From: Doris montereyensis | Taxonomy: Eukaryota > Mollusca > Gastropoda > Nudibranchia > Dorididae | Assembly: GCA_037039925.1 (NCBI GenBank) | Contig: JAXRKP010001648.1 | Location: 40,001 to 104,000, forward strand | DNA length: 64,000 bases | Direction of reading: 5' to 3' | In this document: one piece after another, positions 23,401 through 38,700 of the stretch | How the letters are laid out: each line of letters starts with the position of its first letter | Numbering within the stretch: position 1 is the stretch's first letter | Position numbers and translations under genes: made by a program | Notes under the pieces: model-generated | The model's input: the letters and a program-made list of their open reading frames with translations, nothing else | Databases searched by the model: none | What the model was told of the DNA's origin: nothing

Positions 23401-26400
23401 ATATAATATGTATGATAATATGCTTTTTGTTGATGACATTGAATAATCTTTTGATATTATTCACAATTTCAACTGTGTGAGTAAATTGTTATGTATAGGA
23501 GTGCAACATTGAGAAATAAAGAAACTTTTATCTTCATCAAGATTCAGTAACAATGACATGGCTTTGCTTTTGCATTTTGTATTATTCGGTTGGGTCTTTT
23601 TGCAATTCACAAAATTTACTTTGTATTCCGAGAAGATTTTGTGTTTTGTATTTTTTAATCAAGTCCAGAATATTTCCTTATCTTATCTCGATTTTACTAA
23701 TTACTAGTTGTCAAAAAAACATCTTCCTGTTTTCCTCCATAGTGTGTCATCTTTTGTCTTCTGTTTGTATTACGCATTCAACCATCTGGAAGAAAAGCCC
23801 TACTCTTTTCCACGACCTTAAACATGACAATGTGGATCAGAACAATGATATTGAGAGTTTTATAGACTGGTACCCTTCATGTGAGTGTTTGTGAAAAATT
23901 ATGTCAAAAGCGTATTCCAATAAACCCATGAGAGAGGGAGAGAGATGGACCGGGACAGAGAGCTTACGAAGAACTTGCCAACTTAGTTCAAATCTTTGAA
24001 CTGTGCCCACATATACCTACATGGCTTTTCCTCCTAAAGCTCAAAACTGCTCAGGCCCAAGACAAAGGAAGAAAGAACATTCAGTTGACCAAAGATTGTT
24101 TCTTATTAACTGGAATTCTTTTATAAAAGGAACTATATTAATCACCGTTTCCTACCCCCAATCTTCTTTTGCCTGTAGTAATACAAGTTTGTTCCCACGG
24201 CAGAAGATGAGGATCGCAATAACATTTTCCTATCCTTACTATTACATATGTATTAGGTACATACATATCCTTGTTGGCATTAGTCATTACTGAAGGAAAA
24301 TGTGTTTCAGATAAACACTACACAGAGAGATGAGAGACGGAGAAGAGGCAGAACCTCGGATGAGATGTTTCTTTAAGTTGACACATTTGATTATGGTTAA
24401 ACCAACTCAGATATCAACTATTCTAACAACAAATACATGTAATAGTAAACTGATTGCCTAGCACAACGCAGACTAATCTTATAACGTATTAGTCTGCAGT
24501 CAATACAATGTGCTTGTAGTAACAATCACTGGATATAGTGATTCCTTCCCATACATTTCCAAACCACTTGGTATTTAGGTGGAAACTACGAGTACAATGT
24601 ACTACACACAATAATTAATATAATGGTTTTAAGAAAGACAAACTTCACTTTCATACCCTAATTATTGAATTAAAGTTCATTGTTTGGAATACGTGTTTAT
24701 GAATGACTTGAGTGTCACTTGCTACCATTATAAACTTACAAAATATATTTGTGAAAACTGAAAATGCAAATGTCTTGCTTTAAATAAAGTAAGGACGGTG
24801 ATAAATTTTCCCATCATAAACAATTGAATATTATCTTTAGTTTATTAGTTTGATTAAAATTAAACAGTATCTTTTTTCTACAACAATATTTTGAATACTA
24901 ATTAACACTTTCAAAGGTTTTCATATTGTCTGTTTACAATGTCCAATGTTTACACAACCTATTAGTCCCATGAGAACGCTATTACTGTAATTATACCAAT
25001 GAGAGACCCTTGATACATACAATATGATAGAAGAAAATGGAAAGAAATAACATGTTGATACACAAGAATTTATTAAATTTTTTAAGACACAAATTTGGAT
25101 CACAAAAACAACTTGGCAGCCCAGACTGTCTTTTTATATAGATACAAAAGGATATACATCAAGCAATGCTACATGTTTTTATTCAAAATGGTAGACGACA
25201 TATTACTCAAAGACAGAAGAACTTTGCGGGTGACTGTAAACTCCCAAGTCTTCAAGCGGACGCGTCCGAAACCCCTCAACGGATGGAAAATAATCGACAG
25301 TAAAACAGAAACAATGCCAAAAGTTCAAATGTCGTTTTTATGCATAAATCGATAGACAATGACTTGAAAAGCACATGATTGAAATATTAAGAGCTGGCAA
25401 AAATTTAATATACAATTGTTTTTAAAAGACATTTCAAAGAAAACTTCACTGCCCCTCGTTTCAGAAAATCTTTTTATTTATTTATTAACTCTGCAGGAAA
25501 ATTTGGTCGTAGCATATCTGTGTTTTCATCAGAATGTTTGCGACATGCCAGAAGGTCCGAGCTTCATTATAAGATGTAAATGTAATGTAATTGAGTAAAT
25601 AAAACCCAAAAAATATTTTCAAAATGTAGCCAGCAAGAGATGTAAAAGAGTGAAGGGAAAGAAATAGATTTTACCCGTAACTCCCACCAACTGCCCACAA
25701 CAAAAATGGTGATAATGACACTGACAGTGATAACACACACATGTATACAAAGTATAACAAACAAAAAGGACAGCAATAGACATGATGGACGTAGCAAATC
25801 ACTCAGCGTCCCATTAATCTTTTCAAGAGTTTTTATTTTCGTCATATTCATCACACTGTCAACACAAAATGCAATTTTTCAATAACTGTCTGAAGCCAAA
25901 ATCTGTAAGTGTAATATAAATTGTGATGTCAAAACGATAGCATTGCACAAAATGTCAACTCAAAAGAGCATCATTAATCTTAAGTTATTAAACAATGTTT
26001 CACAAAATACAGAATTACGAAAAACATAGTTTTCAAGATATTTCATTGTTTGCATAGACTTACATCATTCATGGCACAATTTTTTTTATCAGCTTTCTTA
26101 AAGTCCTAAACAAAGACAAACATGTGAAAATTCAAAGGGAATGGAATGTATGCAAGAACTTTTAAGATCAAACTTTTAGAGAAAAGACGAAAACATGATG
26201 CACAGAGAGGCAAAACAAATCGACGTAACAGGTTTTTACAATTCCATTACAGTAAGTATTACAAAATAAAATCTTTCCTCAAAAGAGATATGGAATGTAC
26301 AAAATAAATGGAACTCCAAAATTGCTTAAAATGAAATTAAATATGAGAACACAACAGTTGCTGCCTTTTTTTTCTTTGCAGGTCAGTTGCATGCAATTTT

Positions 26401-26536
26401 CAAATTAATTACTAACAGTAATTTTAAGGAGAAAAAACCAAAAAAACTTAAACAGAAAAATGAACAAAAATAAATATTTGAAAGCCCATTTAAAAGTTCC
26501 TCCTGATAAAGAGGACTATGGTTTTGTATCACTTTT
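20413..26536. other. Gene-free stretch downstream of HPS6
   Basis: AT-rich. A 113-codon open frame at 23553-23894 has no domain character or splice context. The left part is intergenic and the right part holds the HPS6 3-prime UTR. Overlapping TTTATT units at about 25470-25488 are minus-strand AATAAA candidates for HPS6 polyadenylation. Confidence 0.45.
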
Positions 26537-26702
26537 TTAACGGGTGGAATTCAAATCTTTCACCAGCTTCAAGAAAGATGGTTTTATGTCACCTATGGAG
26601 GCATCTGTATCTTTTTGCTGAAATACATCAGAGACAGACAAAGATGATTGCTGTGCCCTGATTTCTGGCCGTTCCCTTGTCACTTTAGCAAAGGTCAGAA
26701 AA
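26537..26702 (-). CDS. HPS6: HPS6 terminal exon
   Basis: Acceptor cgtccag at 26703-26706. It enters with one base that completes AG|T from the previous exon. It encodes a polar linker (SLSVSDVFQQKD) and the C-terminal helix PSFLKLVKDLNSTR, with stop TAA at 26537. Confidence 0.75.
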
Positions 26703-29700
26703 CTGGACGATGAAGACAATTATGAAAGAATGAGAGTAATAATATTTTGAAGGGTGTCCTACTTCGTACTTAATGAGTTGCTAAAGCCATCAATGATTTT
26801 ATTGTATCTCCTCAAAAGTTTGCAAAAGTTGAGTTCAAGAAATTCAAAGAAGAAAAAAGGCCAGGTTTTAACGGACTAGCACTAACAACATTTGAAACAT
26901 TTTAAAATGACCCCATTAAAAAAACTTTTTTTTTTTACAGCCTTGTGTAATCAAAGTGCAATGCTAAAAACGTATACGTACCTTCGCCAAGATGGCATGA
27001 TGTCAAATATTTCTGGAAGGAATTCAGACAGCACTTGATTCTAAAAAAAAAAAAGAAGATTTATCATGATTGAAATGAAAAATAAAATTTCCAACAGTTT
27101 TTTCTTTTTTTGGTTTCTGGCTGTATGCATGGATCAAGATAATATCTTTATACACATTTTGTCGCAAAACTCATTTACATAAAGTATGCACGATTGATAA
27201 TAATGATAATAATAATAATAACAATAATTAATGTATAGTGTTCCTGACATTCACTAAAGATGCTAGATACCACTGTACAATACAGTTTTCTCCACTGTTA
27301 GTTTAAGCAGATCTGAACAGCTCTCTGTCTTTAAAGGTTTCCTAAAAATGTCAATAGATGGAGAAGATTTGATATAACAACAAATTATTCCACACAAATG
27401 ATATTTAATACAAGCTTGTGGCATCATAACATTTCCTTAATGCGTCCTGATGAAGTTTCCATGAATCGAATTTCAAAAGTTCTACTTGAATACTACACTA
27501 CATTATAATCATTATCACCTTTCACAAAAAGCCAAACTTAAAGTGACAATAACAAGTTCCAATTACAGATAAAGGTTGAACATCCTGTTAGATGCAAGCA
27601 TGACAATTTTCATATTTCAAATGATTTTCCAGATCATTAACTCTTCAAGTATCTCATTACAGATTTCCTTAAAGATTAAGTCTACTTAGTTACCGAGTCG
27701 TTGCATTCCTAAGGTTTTAGTCCATGGTATTTAAATACAATCTCAGTGGATTATAAAATTGTCCCGATTAGCCTGGTTTCCCGATTTGCAGGGGATGTAG
27801 GATCCAGTTAATCAAAACAAAGATTGCATTCATGAGTGATGTCACTCACCGTCAAGTTTTGTTGGACAGTAGATATATAAGACATGTAAACAAGAATGCA
27901 TGGTGGATCGTTAATCTCATTGTCCGCCCTTGTGATCGACAGGTTAAGCGGGCAAGAAAACAACATAACAGTGCATGAGTCTACTTTCTACGCATCACCT
28001 TGTATCAACACCGTACTGTATTGTTGGATGGGGACGAGGAAGGTCTGGCTTAGTGCCTGATTTCACATCTTTGTAATGTATATATGGTGTGTCTGGCTTA
28101 TACTACAGTTGTCGTGATCTGGCACTTGCGACATTGTGTACACAGGTGTAATAATGTATGTTTTGCTAATGAAACGAAATTTGGATAACAAGTGAGTGTA
28201 GGAGCAAATAATTATGGAGGAAATGATGATAATAATCAACACAAGCCTGCAAAAAACTGTCCAGATAAGCCAGGTATCTTTCCTGTTTAAAAAGGTAAAT
28301 TATATAGAAAAAAATTCCAATTGGCCTGGTTCCACTATATATAAATTCAAAATTGGAATCCAAAGGCTGTCTAGCCATTAACTCGAAATGAATTTCTATA
28401 TCAAAGACGATCCAATGCATTCTAAATTCAGCAAGCCATGCCCTTTCTTTCTAATTCAACATGGCAGGAAATCAAGACTGCCTTAATTCATAGTTTGAGC
28501 GATAAACATAACGAATGGAGACCACACCTTGTCCTGGCTTAAAACCTAGCAAGTCACATAAAATGACATTCGTCCTCTTTAGTAATTGAAATTAATGATA
28601 TTGATCCATGACGGCCAATGTAATTATGGGGGTCCCCGATCGCCGAAGAATTGAGCCACATGACCTGTAACTGACCCCGAAGCCAACTCAGGCTGTAAAT
28701 GACTTTGTCACCATTTCAAGGGCTCTCTCGGAGCTCAAATGACCCATTACCTATTTTAAAGAAGAAAATCCATGACGGCTATAATCCACCCAGAGGTCAA
28801 TCTAATGCTAACCCACAGTATTGGAACTTCTATTAAATACAGAATCTCTGTCCAGAGATGAGATTGATTTTTTAGAATACCTGATATCATCAATATCTTA
28901 TTTCATGGTTACACAAATTGGATTTATGTTGAATTCAGATTAAAATGTATAATGGAATGAGGCTACCCAAATCTCACATATAAAAAAGACATAAAAATGC
29001 AACAAGATGTTCAAGAAAGCAGACTATGTGTCATCAAAACTTACAATCAGAAAAATTATCTTTCTGATTTCCACTAAAAAAGATATTGTTGAAAAACAAA
29101 ACAAAATTGAACTATAGTATAATGTTCTGTTTTGCATTCTAGACCTTGAAATTGCAGTTTCTAAGTTTGAGTAATTCTTAGAAGAATAGAAACAAATACT
29201 ATGGTCATAGAGACACATCTTAAGGATATCCGTTTAAGTCTCTATAGACAGATTTTTGTAGAAAAGACCGTCCTTAAAAGGCGGATCATGAATCCATCAA
29301 TCAAATGAGTTTATAATCTTAAAAGCAATAAAAATGCCTAAAATCCTTTAAATTCTTCAGTGTAATTAAGGGCAAAAAGCATTCAAATTTCCTTGACATA
29401 CATACATTTGCAAGGGCTGAGACTGTAACAAACAGGTAGCATGGCAGATTCTGTTTATTTCCCCATGTTGCTTTCAATAATCTGACTGCCTCTGACCAGA
29501 GGCCTTGTGTTAGTAGATACTTCCAGGGCTTTCTCATCACCGTCTGGTTCTTTGCTAGGGAAAGTAAAGCAATTTTGTAACTATAGAGCAAATTTTGAGA
29601 GTTTGGCAAAAAGAGACAAACGTCAGAACAAAAAATCTTAAAGTAAGGAAGATACTAACCATAATGAAATCAATCTGGCATATGCTGCTCCAGCCAACGG

Positions 29701-32700
29701 TGGATTACACGATGTCTCGGCTGGTAGAAGGCAATCACACGCTTTTTTGTAAAAGATCAGCTGTGACAAGCAGATGCATAGAAAAGCAAAATCAATGCAA
29801 TGTTTTTGATTCTGTAAAATTGAATTGTCCTTGTCATGTGTATTGTGTATCTTATAAAGCCCCATTGAGAAAACAATTTGTTTCTCTATCAATATTTACC
29901 TATCTGCTTATCTAAATATTGATAGGAATGTGACATATAAGGCTTTGTTTTCAAACATTACTTAATACACTTTAACAAGAAGAGTTTTAAAGTGAAAGTC
30001 CAGGGGCAATGCAGATCAGAAAGACTATAGGGCAATATCTTATTTCTTTTAAAAATAGTCTTAAGTATTGCAAAAGTTAAGAATTTATCTAAACATCTGA
30101 AAATCTCTTTCAGATGTCCCTTTATTCTTATTCGTTTATAAGGAGATATGTACTCTGATATCAGTTTAAATAATCAAGAACAACAACGATAACAACACAA
30201 TCTATTTTGGAACGCCAAACTAAGTTACACCAACCGTGTGTTTCCTTCGCATAAAGGCTGAAACTCCAATCTTATGCTCATTAACAGACTCTGCACACTG
30301 TACAAAATGAACCTTATAAAATGAAGAAAAATATTCAACAATGAAAAATAAGAGATTTGACACTTACACACACACATAGAAGATACAATACAAAGATGTT
30401 TATCTACCCAGACTACAAAATCAATTTGAATTAACCCAGGTAAAGCTATGACCAGCCTTGCGCTGTTGCGATTACTGTCAGTGAGCCAGCTAGCGTGTGG
30501 CAGCCATTGCGCTGGCTGAGCAAGCCGCTTTTTTAGTGTTAAATAACTAAGACTATTGTGAATAAAAGACATTGCATCAAGGACATTCTTTCCTTTTCAC
30601 TGAAATAGTTTATTTCAATGTCTCTCACATCATCTTTCAAAAATTTCGTATACATTGGATTACTAAGAATGTTTAACATTAAACTGCTACAAAAGGAAAA
30701 TGATTGAGACAATTTTTGTTTTTATCGCCATAGCATGTGCAAGATTCAAGGATAGAAAGATGAACACCAAAAAAGACTTACAAGCTTCTCTGGGTGTAAG
30801 ACAAACAGGAGTCGGCACACAATTTCAAACTTTGACAGGTCATGTCCATCCAGGTCTAGCAGAGCTTGCCATTCTAGTATTTCATTTAAATCGGGTTCCC
30901 CTGCAATTGAAATGAAGATGTGGAAAAAGATGAAACAATTCTTTTTTTGTAATTCTGAGCAGTTTGTTAACAGGGATTTAAGAAAATTAGTTTAAATTCT
31001 AAGCTTTCCTTCAGTCAAAGATTTAAAATCTTGAAAATTACTCATTTCTAATTCTTAAAACAGCTTAATATTTAAAATATGATAGACCAACATGTTTGAA
31101 AATGGTAAAAAAATATTAGAACCAGTTTTCAATGATGTTGAAAACTTCAGGAGAATTCATTTAAAATCCTTACATTATATTGTTTGGTTTATACTTTTGC
31201 TTTTTAAGCAACAGAAAAAACCCAACTCATCTAAAAAGTTTCAGGTGATTGAGAAAAATTCAAACCACATAATGTGCATTCAACACACTTTAAGACTGTT
31301 CTCTTTCCTCTAAACACCAAATAAATTAAATAAACCTTTTACACTGTGAAATTGTATCAATAATAATATTTTTTAGATGAAGCAAAATTGTTTATGTGAG
31401 TGTTATTTAGTTGATATATGTATAATTCAAGTATCAAGCATACCTGAATGTAAAGTAATTCCTTTAGTAAGATGAGCTAACAACTGCTGAGGATAGGCCT
31501 GTGACAACCACAGCAATTTGGCATGGCACTGCACCTTGGAAGCAGTTTTACAACTAGCAATTTCTTGCTTAATGAGTCTATCGACACTGTGATCTCCTGA
31601 TGTATTCAATGCACTCTGAAAAAAGTGAAGAAAAAAACCCCATTGAAGACAGAAAGACTGAGCATACTTGAATGTAATGTCAGCTACATAATGAATTCAT
31701 CAGGACATTGTCCATGAAATAACGTAAGCATTCATTTCTCTACTTAAAGGGTTAATTTCAAATATGGTCGCAACTACATCTATATTGGGGAAAAGAAAGA
31801 AGAGTTCAACAGAGAAAAGATAATTACATTAATTCCTCATAAATAATGCTTGACTTAATGAGAGTTTCAATGTAACCCTTTAATTAATCAAAATAGAAGA
31901 TTCTCATTAAACCTGTTTTTACCTTTTTAGATGCTTTTAAAGACTTTGAAATAGTCTCAAGCCTCATATATTCTTCAATAAGAGGTTCTGAGGAAAAAAG
32001 AAAAATAAGTTGCAGTTGAAACCAAAAGCATTTGTACTGATGTACCTCAGAAGCATTGATGTCCTTTTGCACAAACTTAATTTCACTTAATTAAAATTGA
32101 AATCAGAGACAAAGTGGCTACCCACCTCCACTTCCTCCCCTCTCTCTTTCCTTTCACCACAACTGTCTCCCAATTGAGACAAAAATAAAATAAAAAGTAA
32201 ACATACCAGTTAGACATTAATGTCTATGTTAAACAAAATTTGGATCATGATTCCAACATTGTTTTAAAAATGTACAAAGCTCTCTAATAATTCAGTTATT
32301 GATACAATCACTTCTATCATGCCACCACACAATATATGACCTTTCATAAAAAGTCTAAAACAAGGAAACACACACACAAATGGAAGAAAAAAATCTCACC
32401 TATTTTCTCAGCGATTTGAACTTGGTGTGAGATTTTACCATTTAGCCATGTTGTTTTGAGTTCTTGTAAGTTGCTAGAAATGTCTTTATCATAACTCTCC
32501 AATGTGAGCTAAAATTATAGGGATAAAAGGTTATAGTGGGAAATGGATAAAACATACGTCAATTATTAACATTTACAGTTCTATCAAAATCCATTATTCC
32601 TAGTCAGATTTCTTGCTCTTACTCCTTTGGGTATATTTTTAATACTGTGGTGCATACTTGCTGACAGCCACTAGGGTGAGGCAGATCCCATGAAAATTTG

Positions 32701-35700
32701 GTGCAGGTCTAGGGCCCATAGAGGTGGAGTATATCTGTTTCCATATCGTTAAACAGAACATACTCTTTCCTGGTCTCTTTTTGTTTGTGTCTTATCCCTC
32801 TCATTATTTTTTCAATTTCTTTCTGGGAGAGGGAGGAAGAGGGGGTTCTTTCCAACTTATTTGTATCTCACAACTTATAGGTCTAGAAGCATTTATAGTT
32901 ATACTTATACTTATCGTTGCACTTACACTTGGTTGCATAAGATATTTTTAGAAAGAAATGATAGGCGCATTCTTCCTTATCTCTTTTCCTCTATTTTTTT
33001 TTTCACTTGTGCAGTGTCAAAATTTCTGTTAGGTTTTTTCTTCTTCACATTTTTCAATGCATGATTTCACCTAAAATGTTACATGACATTTTTTGTTTTT
33101 ACAGTGCAGAGCCTTTTAGTTTTGTCCTTTTCTTGAACAAAACAGTGATATACTCTAAATATCTTCTGCAAAGAAAAAACCAACGTATAAGAAAGAGTCA
33201 AAGAAGGAAGATAAGAACAGGACTAAAACTTACTTGATGTAAATATACCAGACGCAAAACATCAGTTTGTAAAAGATGGTTATGTGGCAAATGCTCTGGT
33301 GATTTTAATAACTCAAACCAGTTTCAGCTTCACTTCTCTGGAATTGAAAACAATTTCTTTTAGTTCACTGGTGTTAAATATGAGAAAAATTAACAAGTAA
33401 TGGTGGAACCCCACAATATAAAATATATATGTAATTCCTATGAGATGACAAAATTCCAGAAACAAGGTATTTCTTCCTCACTGACTGGGACATCTCAGAA
33501 CAACAGATTCTGTTGAAATGGATCCTATAATGATAGTATTATTATAAAAACCAAATTAATGTTTTAATACATTTCCCAATGCTACCTTTTTCACTGACAG
33601 TATAAATCTCATGGAAACTCTGCAGACATTATTCTTTCTCAATACATTTCACTTTACATTTATATTCCCTTTCCTTTGCTCTTGTGCATTTATAATAAGT
33701 TTCAAAATATATTATAACAGCCAACATTTGCAAAATGTTTCCTGTCTACTCCATCCACTATTGGTGGGGATCTTAGCATGAATTAAGAGAAAACAGCAAG
33801 ATGAAAAAAATGTGAAAGAGAGAAACGAAAGAAGTTGGGCCTACCACTTGCACCCGCCAACTATCCACTGTTCTGTCTTTATTGGTGGAGGTGGCATTTA
33901 TTGTCGTTTTTCACTTTTGAATTCACTCCACTATGGCTCCTTTGTATTACACAAAGCACTGATAACTTATCTCTAAGCACCAAAGTATAATTTTAAAATT
34001 GTGTTAGCAGCAGGCAAATTATATTCCAAATGAACAAAATTTACTCAAATCCAACACAGCCCCACACATTATGTAAAATACCAGCACCTACTTGAATTGA
34101 AAAAGTCCACTGCCTGTGAGGACCCAGGTCAGGAAGGAAGGGGATGAGCTGGATGCAATACAGGAGATGCTGTCTAAATCACCAGACTCCCATTTGTGTC
34201 TAAGCTCCCCATCTTGCAGTGAATACAACCTGCATGAGCAATTTTTATTATTATTCACGTTTGATTTCAATAAAATCTCATAGTGTGAGTATAAAAACAT
34301 AAAACAATCCACTCTTTCAAAAACAATTTGGATTTTTAAAAACTTTGAAGCATGCCATCAACTCAAACTTCAACAATTCTAGGAAGATAATGACAACAGA
34401 CTTAAAAAGCACATCACTTTTTATCACACATATCTTTCCAGTTAAGAGACTCATCAAACTTAAGCTTACCAGAGTTTCTATAGTACTGAGCTAAACATGT
34501 GATCACAAAACCACCCATAGACAGAACGTTGGTGGTCAACTCCAAAATACAAGGTTACCGGAAATGGAAAAATGTTTCTACTTGTTGACGTTGCATTTTG
34601 TCAATTTCAATGGAATATAAATTATTGATATTTAATGTAAGCACAAATTTCCTTTGTTGTTTGGTCACAAAACCTATACATTAATTAAACAACGAAAATC
34701 TTTTTGAAGGTTTTTCATCATTTAGAACTTTTTGTTCTCTTCGATGCTTCATGTTTTATGGGCTCTACAGGGGTTTTATTTGAAGGACAATTTTCACATT
34801 TATCAGCCATGAATCAAGTCATTGATAAGCTGATGATAATGTTTTTTTGTGTAAACATTAATGTGTAAAACTCTCCTTGGGACAGGAAACTGACCATTTG
34901 CTGAAGAAACTTGATCAACCTTCAAAGGAAAAATGATGCATAGGATGTTTGATTATGTAGACAATGTTAACATGAAATACTCTCCCTTGCTGATCAGAGA
35001 ACACAGCACCGTAAGTACAAATGGTCAATGAGCTCTCAGGGAACTTAGTGTTGACCATGGTCAAAGAATAACCCTGCAATGCAATTACCCTAGATCATAG
35101 CAGATAGCACTATTTTGATAGGATTTAAGCTCTCTTAACACAAATTGACTAATTTCAGGAGAGCAGATGACATTTGGCAAGTCATGCAAGGTATACAATC
35201 CTTTTTCTGAGGTAATTTTAGATAAGGTAATTCCGTTCATGCACACAGCAGGTATTCACGTGAACATTTTAGCAGTGTGATTTTTCTAGATAGTGACTAT
35301 TTGTAGATATTGAGAAATAATAAAATTTCAATATCAGACATTAGAATAAAATGTTAGTAACGTTGCACCACACTTGTGTCATTAGTGTCAAATGCGTCAA
35401 CTTCGATTTGGCTTTCAATTGTGCCAAATGGGTAAGACACAGTCAGTGTTTCACATATGACAGCTGACAGCAACGGGTAAGACACAGTCAGTATTTCATA
35501 TATGACAGCTGACAGCAACGGGTAAGACAGTCAGTATTTCACATATGACAGCTGACAGCAACGGGTAAGACACAGTCAGTGTTTCACATATGACAGCTGA
35601 CAGCAACGGGTAAGATACAGTCAGTATTTCATATATGACAGCTGACAGCAACGGGTAAGATACAGTCAGTATTGACAGCTTCATATATGACAGCTGACAG

Positions 35701-38700
35701 CAACGGGTAAGATACAGTCAGTATTTCATATAAGACAGCTGACAGCAACGGGTAAGATACAGTCAGTATTTCATATATGACAGCTGACAGCAACGGGTAA
35801 GATACAGTCAGTATTTCATATATGACAGCTGACAGCAATGAGTAAGATACAGTCAGTGTATCATATATGACAGCTAACAGCACAAATCTTCCACCACATC
35901 CTTTGCTTAACAAACACCATTGCTTCACTAACTTTACATCTTTATATCTGAATGTAACTGATTTTTTAAATATTTTGGATGATAGACTTACAGTAAGCTT
36001 TTGTGTTGGATGATGCCAATATGCCTTGAACATAAAAACCAATGCTTTTTTTTGAGGATGAATCTTCAAGATGTAATTGAAAACTTTTTTTGGTAGCTTG
36101 TTCTGAAAAGGGTAAAGGGACAACCATCAAAAAGGGCCCAACAAATTTGTTAAAAATGTCTCTGAAAAGTGATTAATATATTTCCTACATAATGTGTAGT
36201 GGACAGTGCCATGAAATGTGCACCTAACAATACTAACATGTCTTCAATCCCCTCTATCTAAGCAATAGTATTTTTACAAATTGCATATGTGAAGAGAACA
36301 AAAACAATACTGGACTCATCGAAATTTATACCCTCCATCATATGCGGGGGATCTCAGGGAGAAATATGTTGAAAAAGCAAGATGAAAAAGCATGTAAAAG
36401 AGTGAATGGGAACGATGTAGGGCATACCAACAACGCCCAAAAATCACCCATACAGGATTCGGCAAGACTAGCCAAGTTATGTATTGTCACAGATTGATTA
36501 CACGTACAAGCCGATGTGACAACAAGACAAAAATCAAAACATGCACAAAATAAAACTGGAAAGCTTTACAACAAGCGAAATGAATTGCAACCAGTCTAAA
36601 GATAGTTTTATGGCAAATTATCCATTGTCACTGTCGGATGACCTGATGGTTTTTTGGGTATTTGACAATATGGACAATCAAGTAATTGGCATTACATTTC
36701 GAAATTCAGACACACATATTTAAATAATTTTGGCTATGTACCTTTAAGAAGACTGAAGACTTCAACAAAACCGCTTGAACTCAGTGTAGCCACATTGTTT
36801 TCATATGTGCACTGTCTCAACCCCATGTTACTGGTATCTGTCTTACACTAAGAATAAATGAAATGAAAAGAAGAATGTTATAACCCGATAAAGCAAAATG
36901 TTAAGTCACATGTTTCTTGACATGGGTGAGGGATTATACACATTGGCATTGTGTATGTGTAGTTAATAATGATGTCGCTATAAACAAAGGTTTTTAAAAC
37001 ACACACAGGGGCCATAGACATGCGAGCCTGTCCTAGTTACTGTAGCATTAATCTGAACAGGTGATACAATAATACCTCAGAGACAGGACACTCGCTTTAC
37101 CTGACAATATCAATTCACACCAGAAAGACGTGTTGAGAAACAGGCCATGCATTTTTTCCCTACAACAAATCTTCAGGTCCAATACAACTAACAATCAAAC
37201 TCACAATCCCTTGGCCTCATATTGAACTGTTTACCGCTAGTAGCTACACCACTAGAAGCATCTTTAAACTGCTTCACACTTTTTCTCTCCAAATGTTGTA
37301 TCTGAAGGGAACTTAGTTAAGTAATGCTTATCATATTATAGGTGCAGTCCCAATATCTGTATGACTGTAGAACTATTTTCATGTACACCAGGCTTGCAAA
37401 TGTGGATAAATCTTTTAAGTAAACAAACATCTGAAAATTTACACGAATGCTTTTGAAATCAAATTACACTGACAAAGGCAAATCTTTGGGGACCTAATTC
37501 ACAAAGTTTTATGGATTTGGAAAATTACACCATTTGAGTAACAGTTATATTTCATCTCATAAGTGGATAGACTTTGCATAAAGAAATACAAAGGAAACAG
37601 TCTAATTTCTTGTTCCTTGTTGATCAGCTAACCATGCACTGAACATGTCATGTATATTTTGATTTCTTATAATGTGCTACATGAAAGCTCAAATTCTGAT
37701 ATGTGACAACTCTTTAGACATAATTATGTGATTCTCACAAAAAAATCCATCATACTTCTACTTTTTTAATGTTTTCTTGAGTGAGATTTTAAAAAAATAA
37801 ATCTTTTAATCCTGTGAAATTTATGTTAAGACTAAAACATTGTGAAACTGAAAAGTATATGTATGCAAACGCATAAATACAGCAGTCTTAACTCATACTC
37901 ATAATATAACAGAAATATTGCATGCTGAAAGCATTCTTATAGGCGGATACAAGCGGACTATGAATATTTGTCAACAATAATAATTATGCTAATTTGAGTC
38001 TTTTAAAGAATCTACAAAGAACTTAAATAAAGGAGGGGGGAGGAACAGGGTTAATACACTTATCATCAGACAAAATTCAAGACTTTTTTTCACTTCCATA
38101 ACAGAATTTAAGACCACAAGACGAAAGGTAAAAACACTCATATAGGTTATCATTCAAAATGAGAAGTTAAAGGAGCTGTGAGTCTCAGATTGTCAAATAT
38201 TACTAGCTACGCTTAAATCAAAAGTGTAGTATCAGAGGCCAGTGGTTAGGTGTCAGACTCAGTTCGAATCCTTACAAAGCTAGGTCCAGTGTTGTGTTCC
38301 TTGGGAAAGACACTTAACACCTAGGTGGGAATGGGTACAAGCACTAGCTTGTGAGTAACAACTTGCTTCAGACTTAAGTCAGTGTCCTGGCCAGGAGGTG
38401 ATTGTTGTTATTTGTTCAGTTGCAACCTATAGAAACCGGGATGAGCTCCAGCTCAATGGGCTCAAATGGCTCTTAAGGAACTCTTAACCAGGGAAGCTTT
38501 ACTTTCATTCACAGTTCAAGCCCTTAATTTCTTACCAAGAGTATGTGAACTGCATTCAAGTCTAGCAATTCAAAGTCCTAGTAATTACACGAACCTTGAA
38601 AAATCAAAATCAAATGGAGTGTAGCAGTAGTACATAGCTGCCAACCCCAAGAGCCATTTGAGAGCGAGATTTGGTTTGAAAAATCCAGGACATTGGACAA

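Noticed and set aside
23553..23894. 113-codon open frame in the intergenic region
   Set aside because: AT-rich Cys/Ile/Leu/Ser composition typical of chance frames, no splice context, no family motif.
28166..28420. Possible HPS6 exon starting ERYLAYLDSFLQAC
   Set aside because: Flanking exons 29406-29554 and 26982-27040 join directly in phase 0 and align consecutively to HPS6, leaving no room for it.
29459..29554. Alternative HPS6 ending at a TAA near 29459
   Set aside because: It follows from the gttagt donor but loses similarity; the other frame matches HPS6 and joins two further exons that fit the family C-terminus.
30225..30572. 115-codon minus-strand frame within an HPS6 intron
   Set aside because: No similarity to HPS6; flanking exons join in phase without it.
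35629..36123. 164-codon minus-strand open frame over an HPS6 exon and the minisatellite
   Set aside because: The HPS6 coding frame of exon 35992-36102 is different and splices at the donor; the remainder is the 45-bp repeat.
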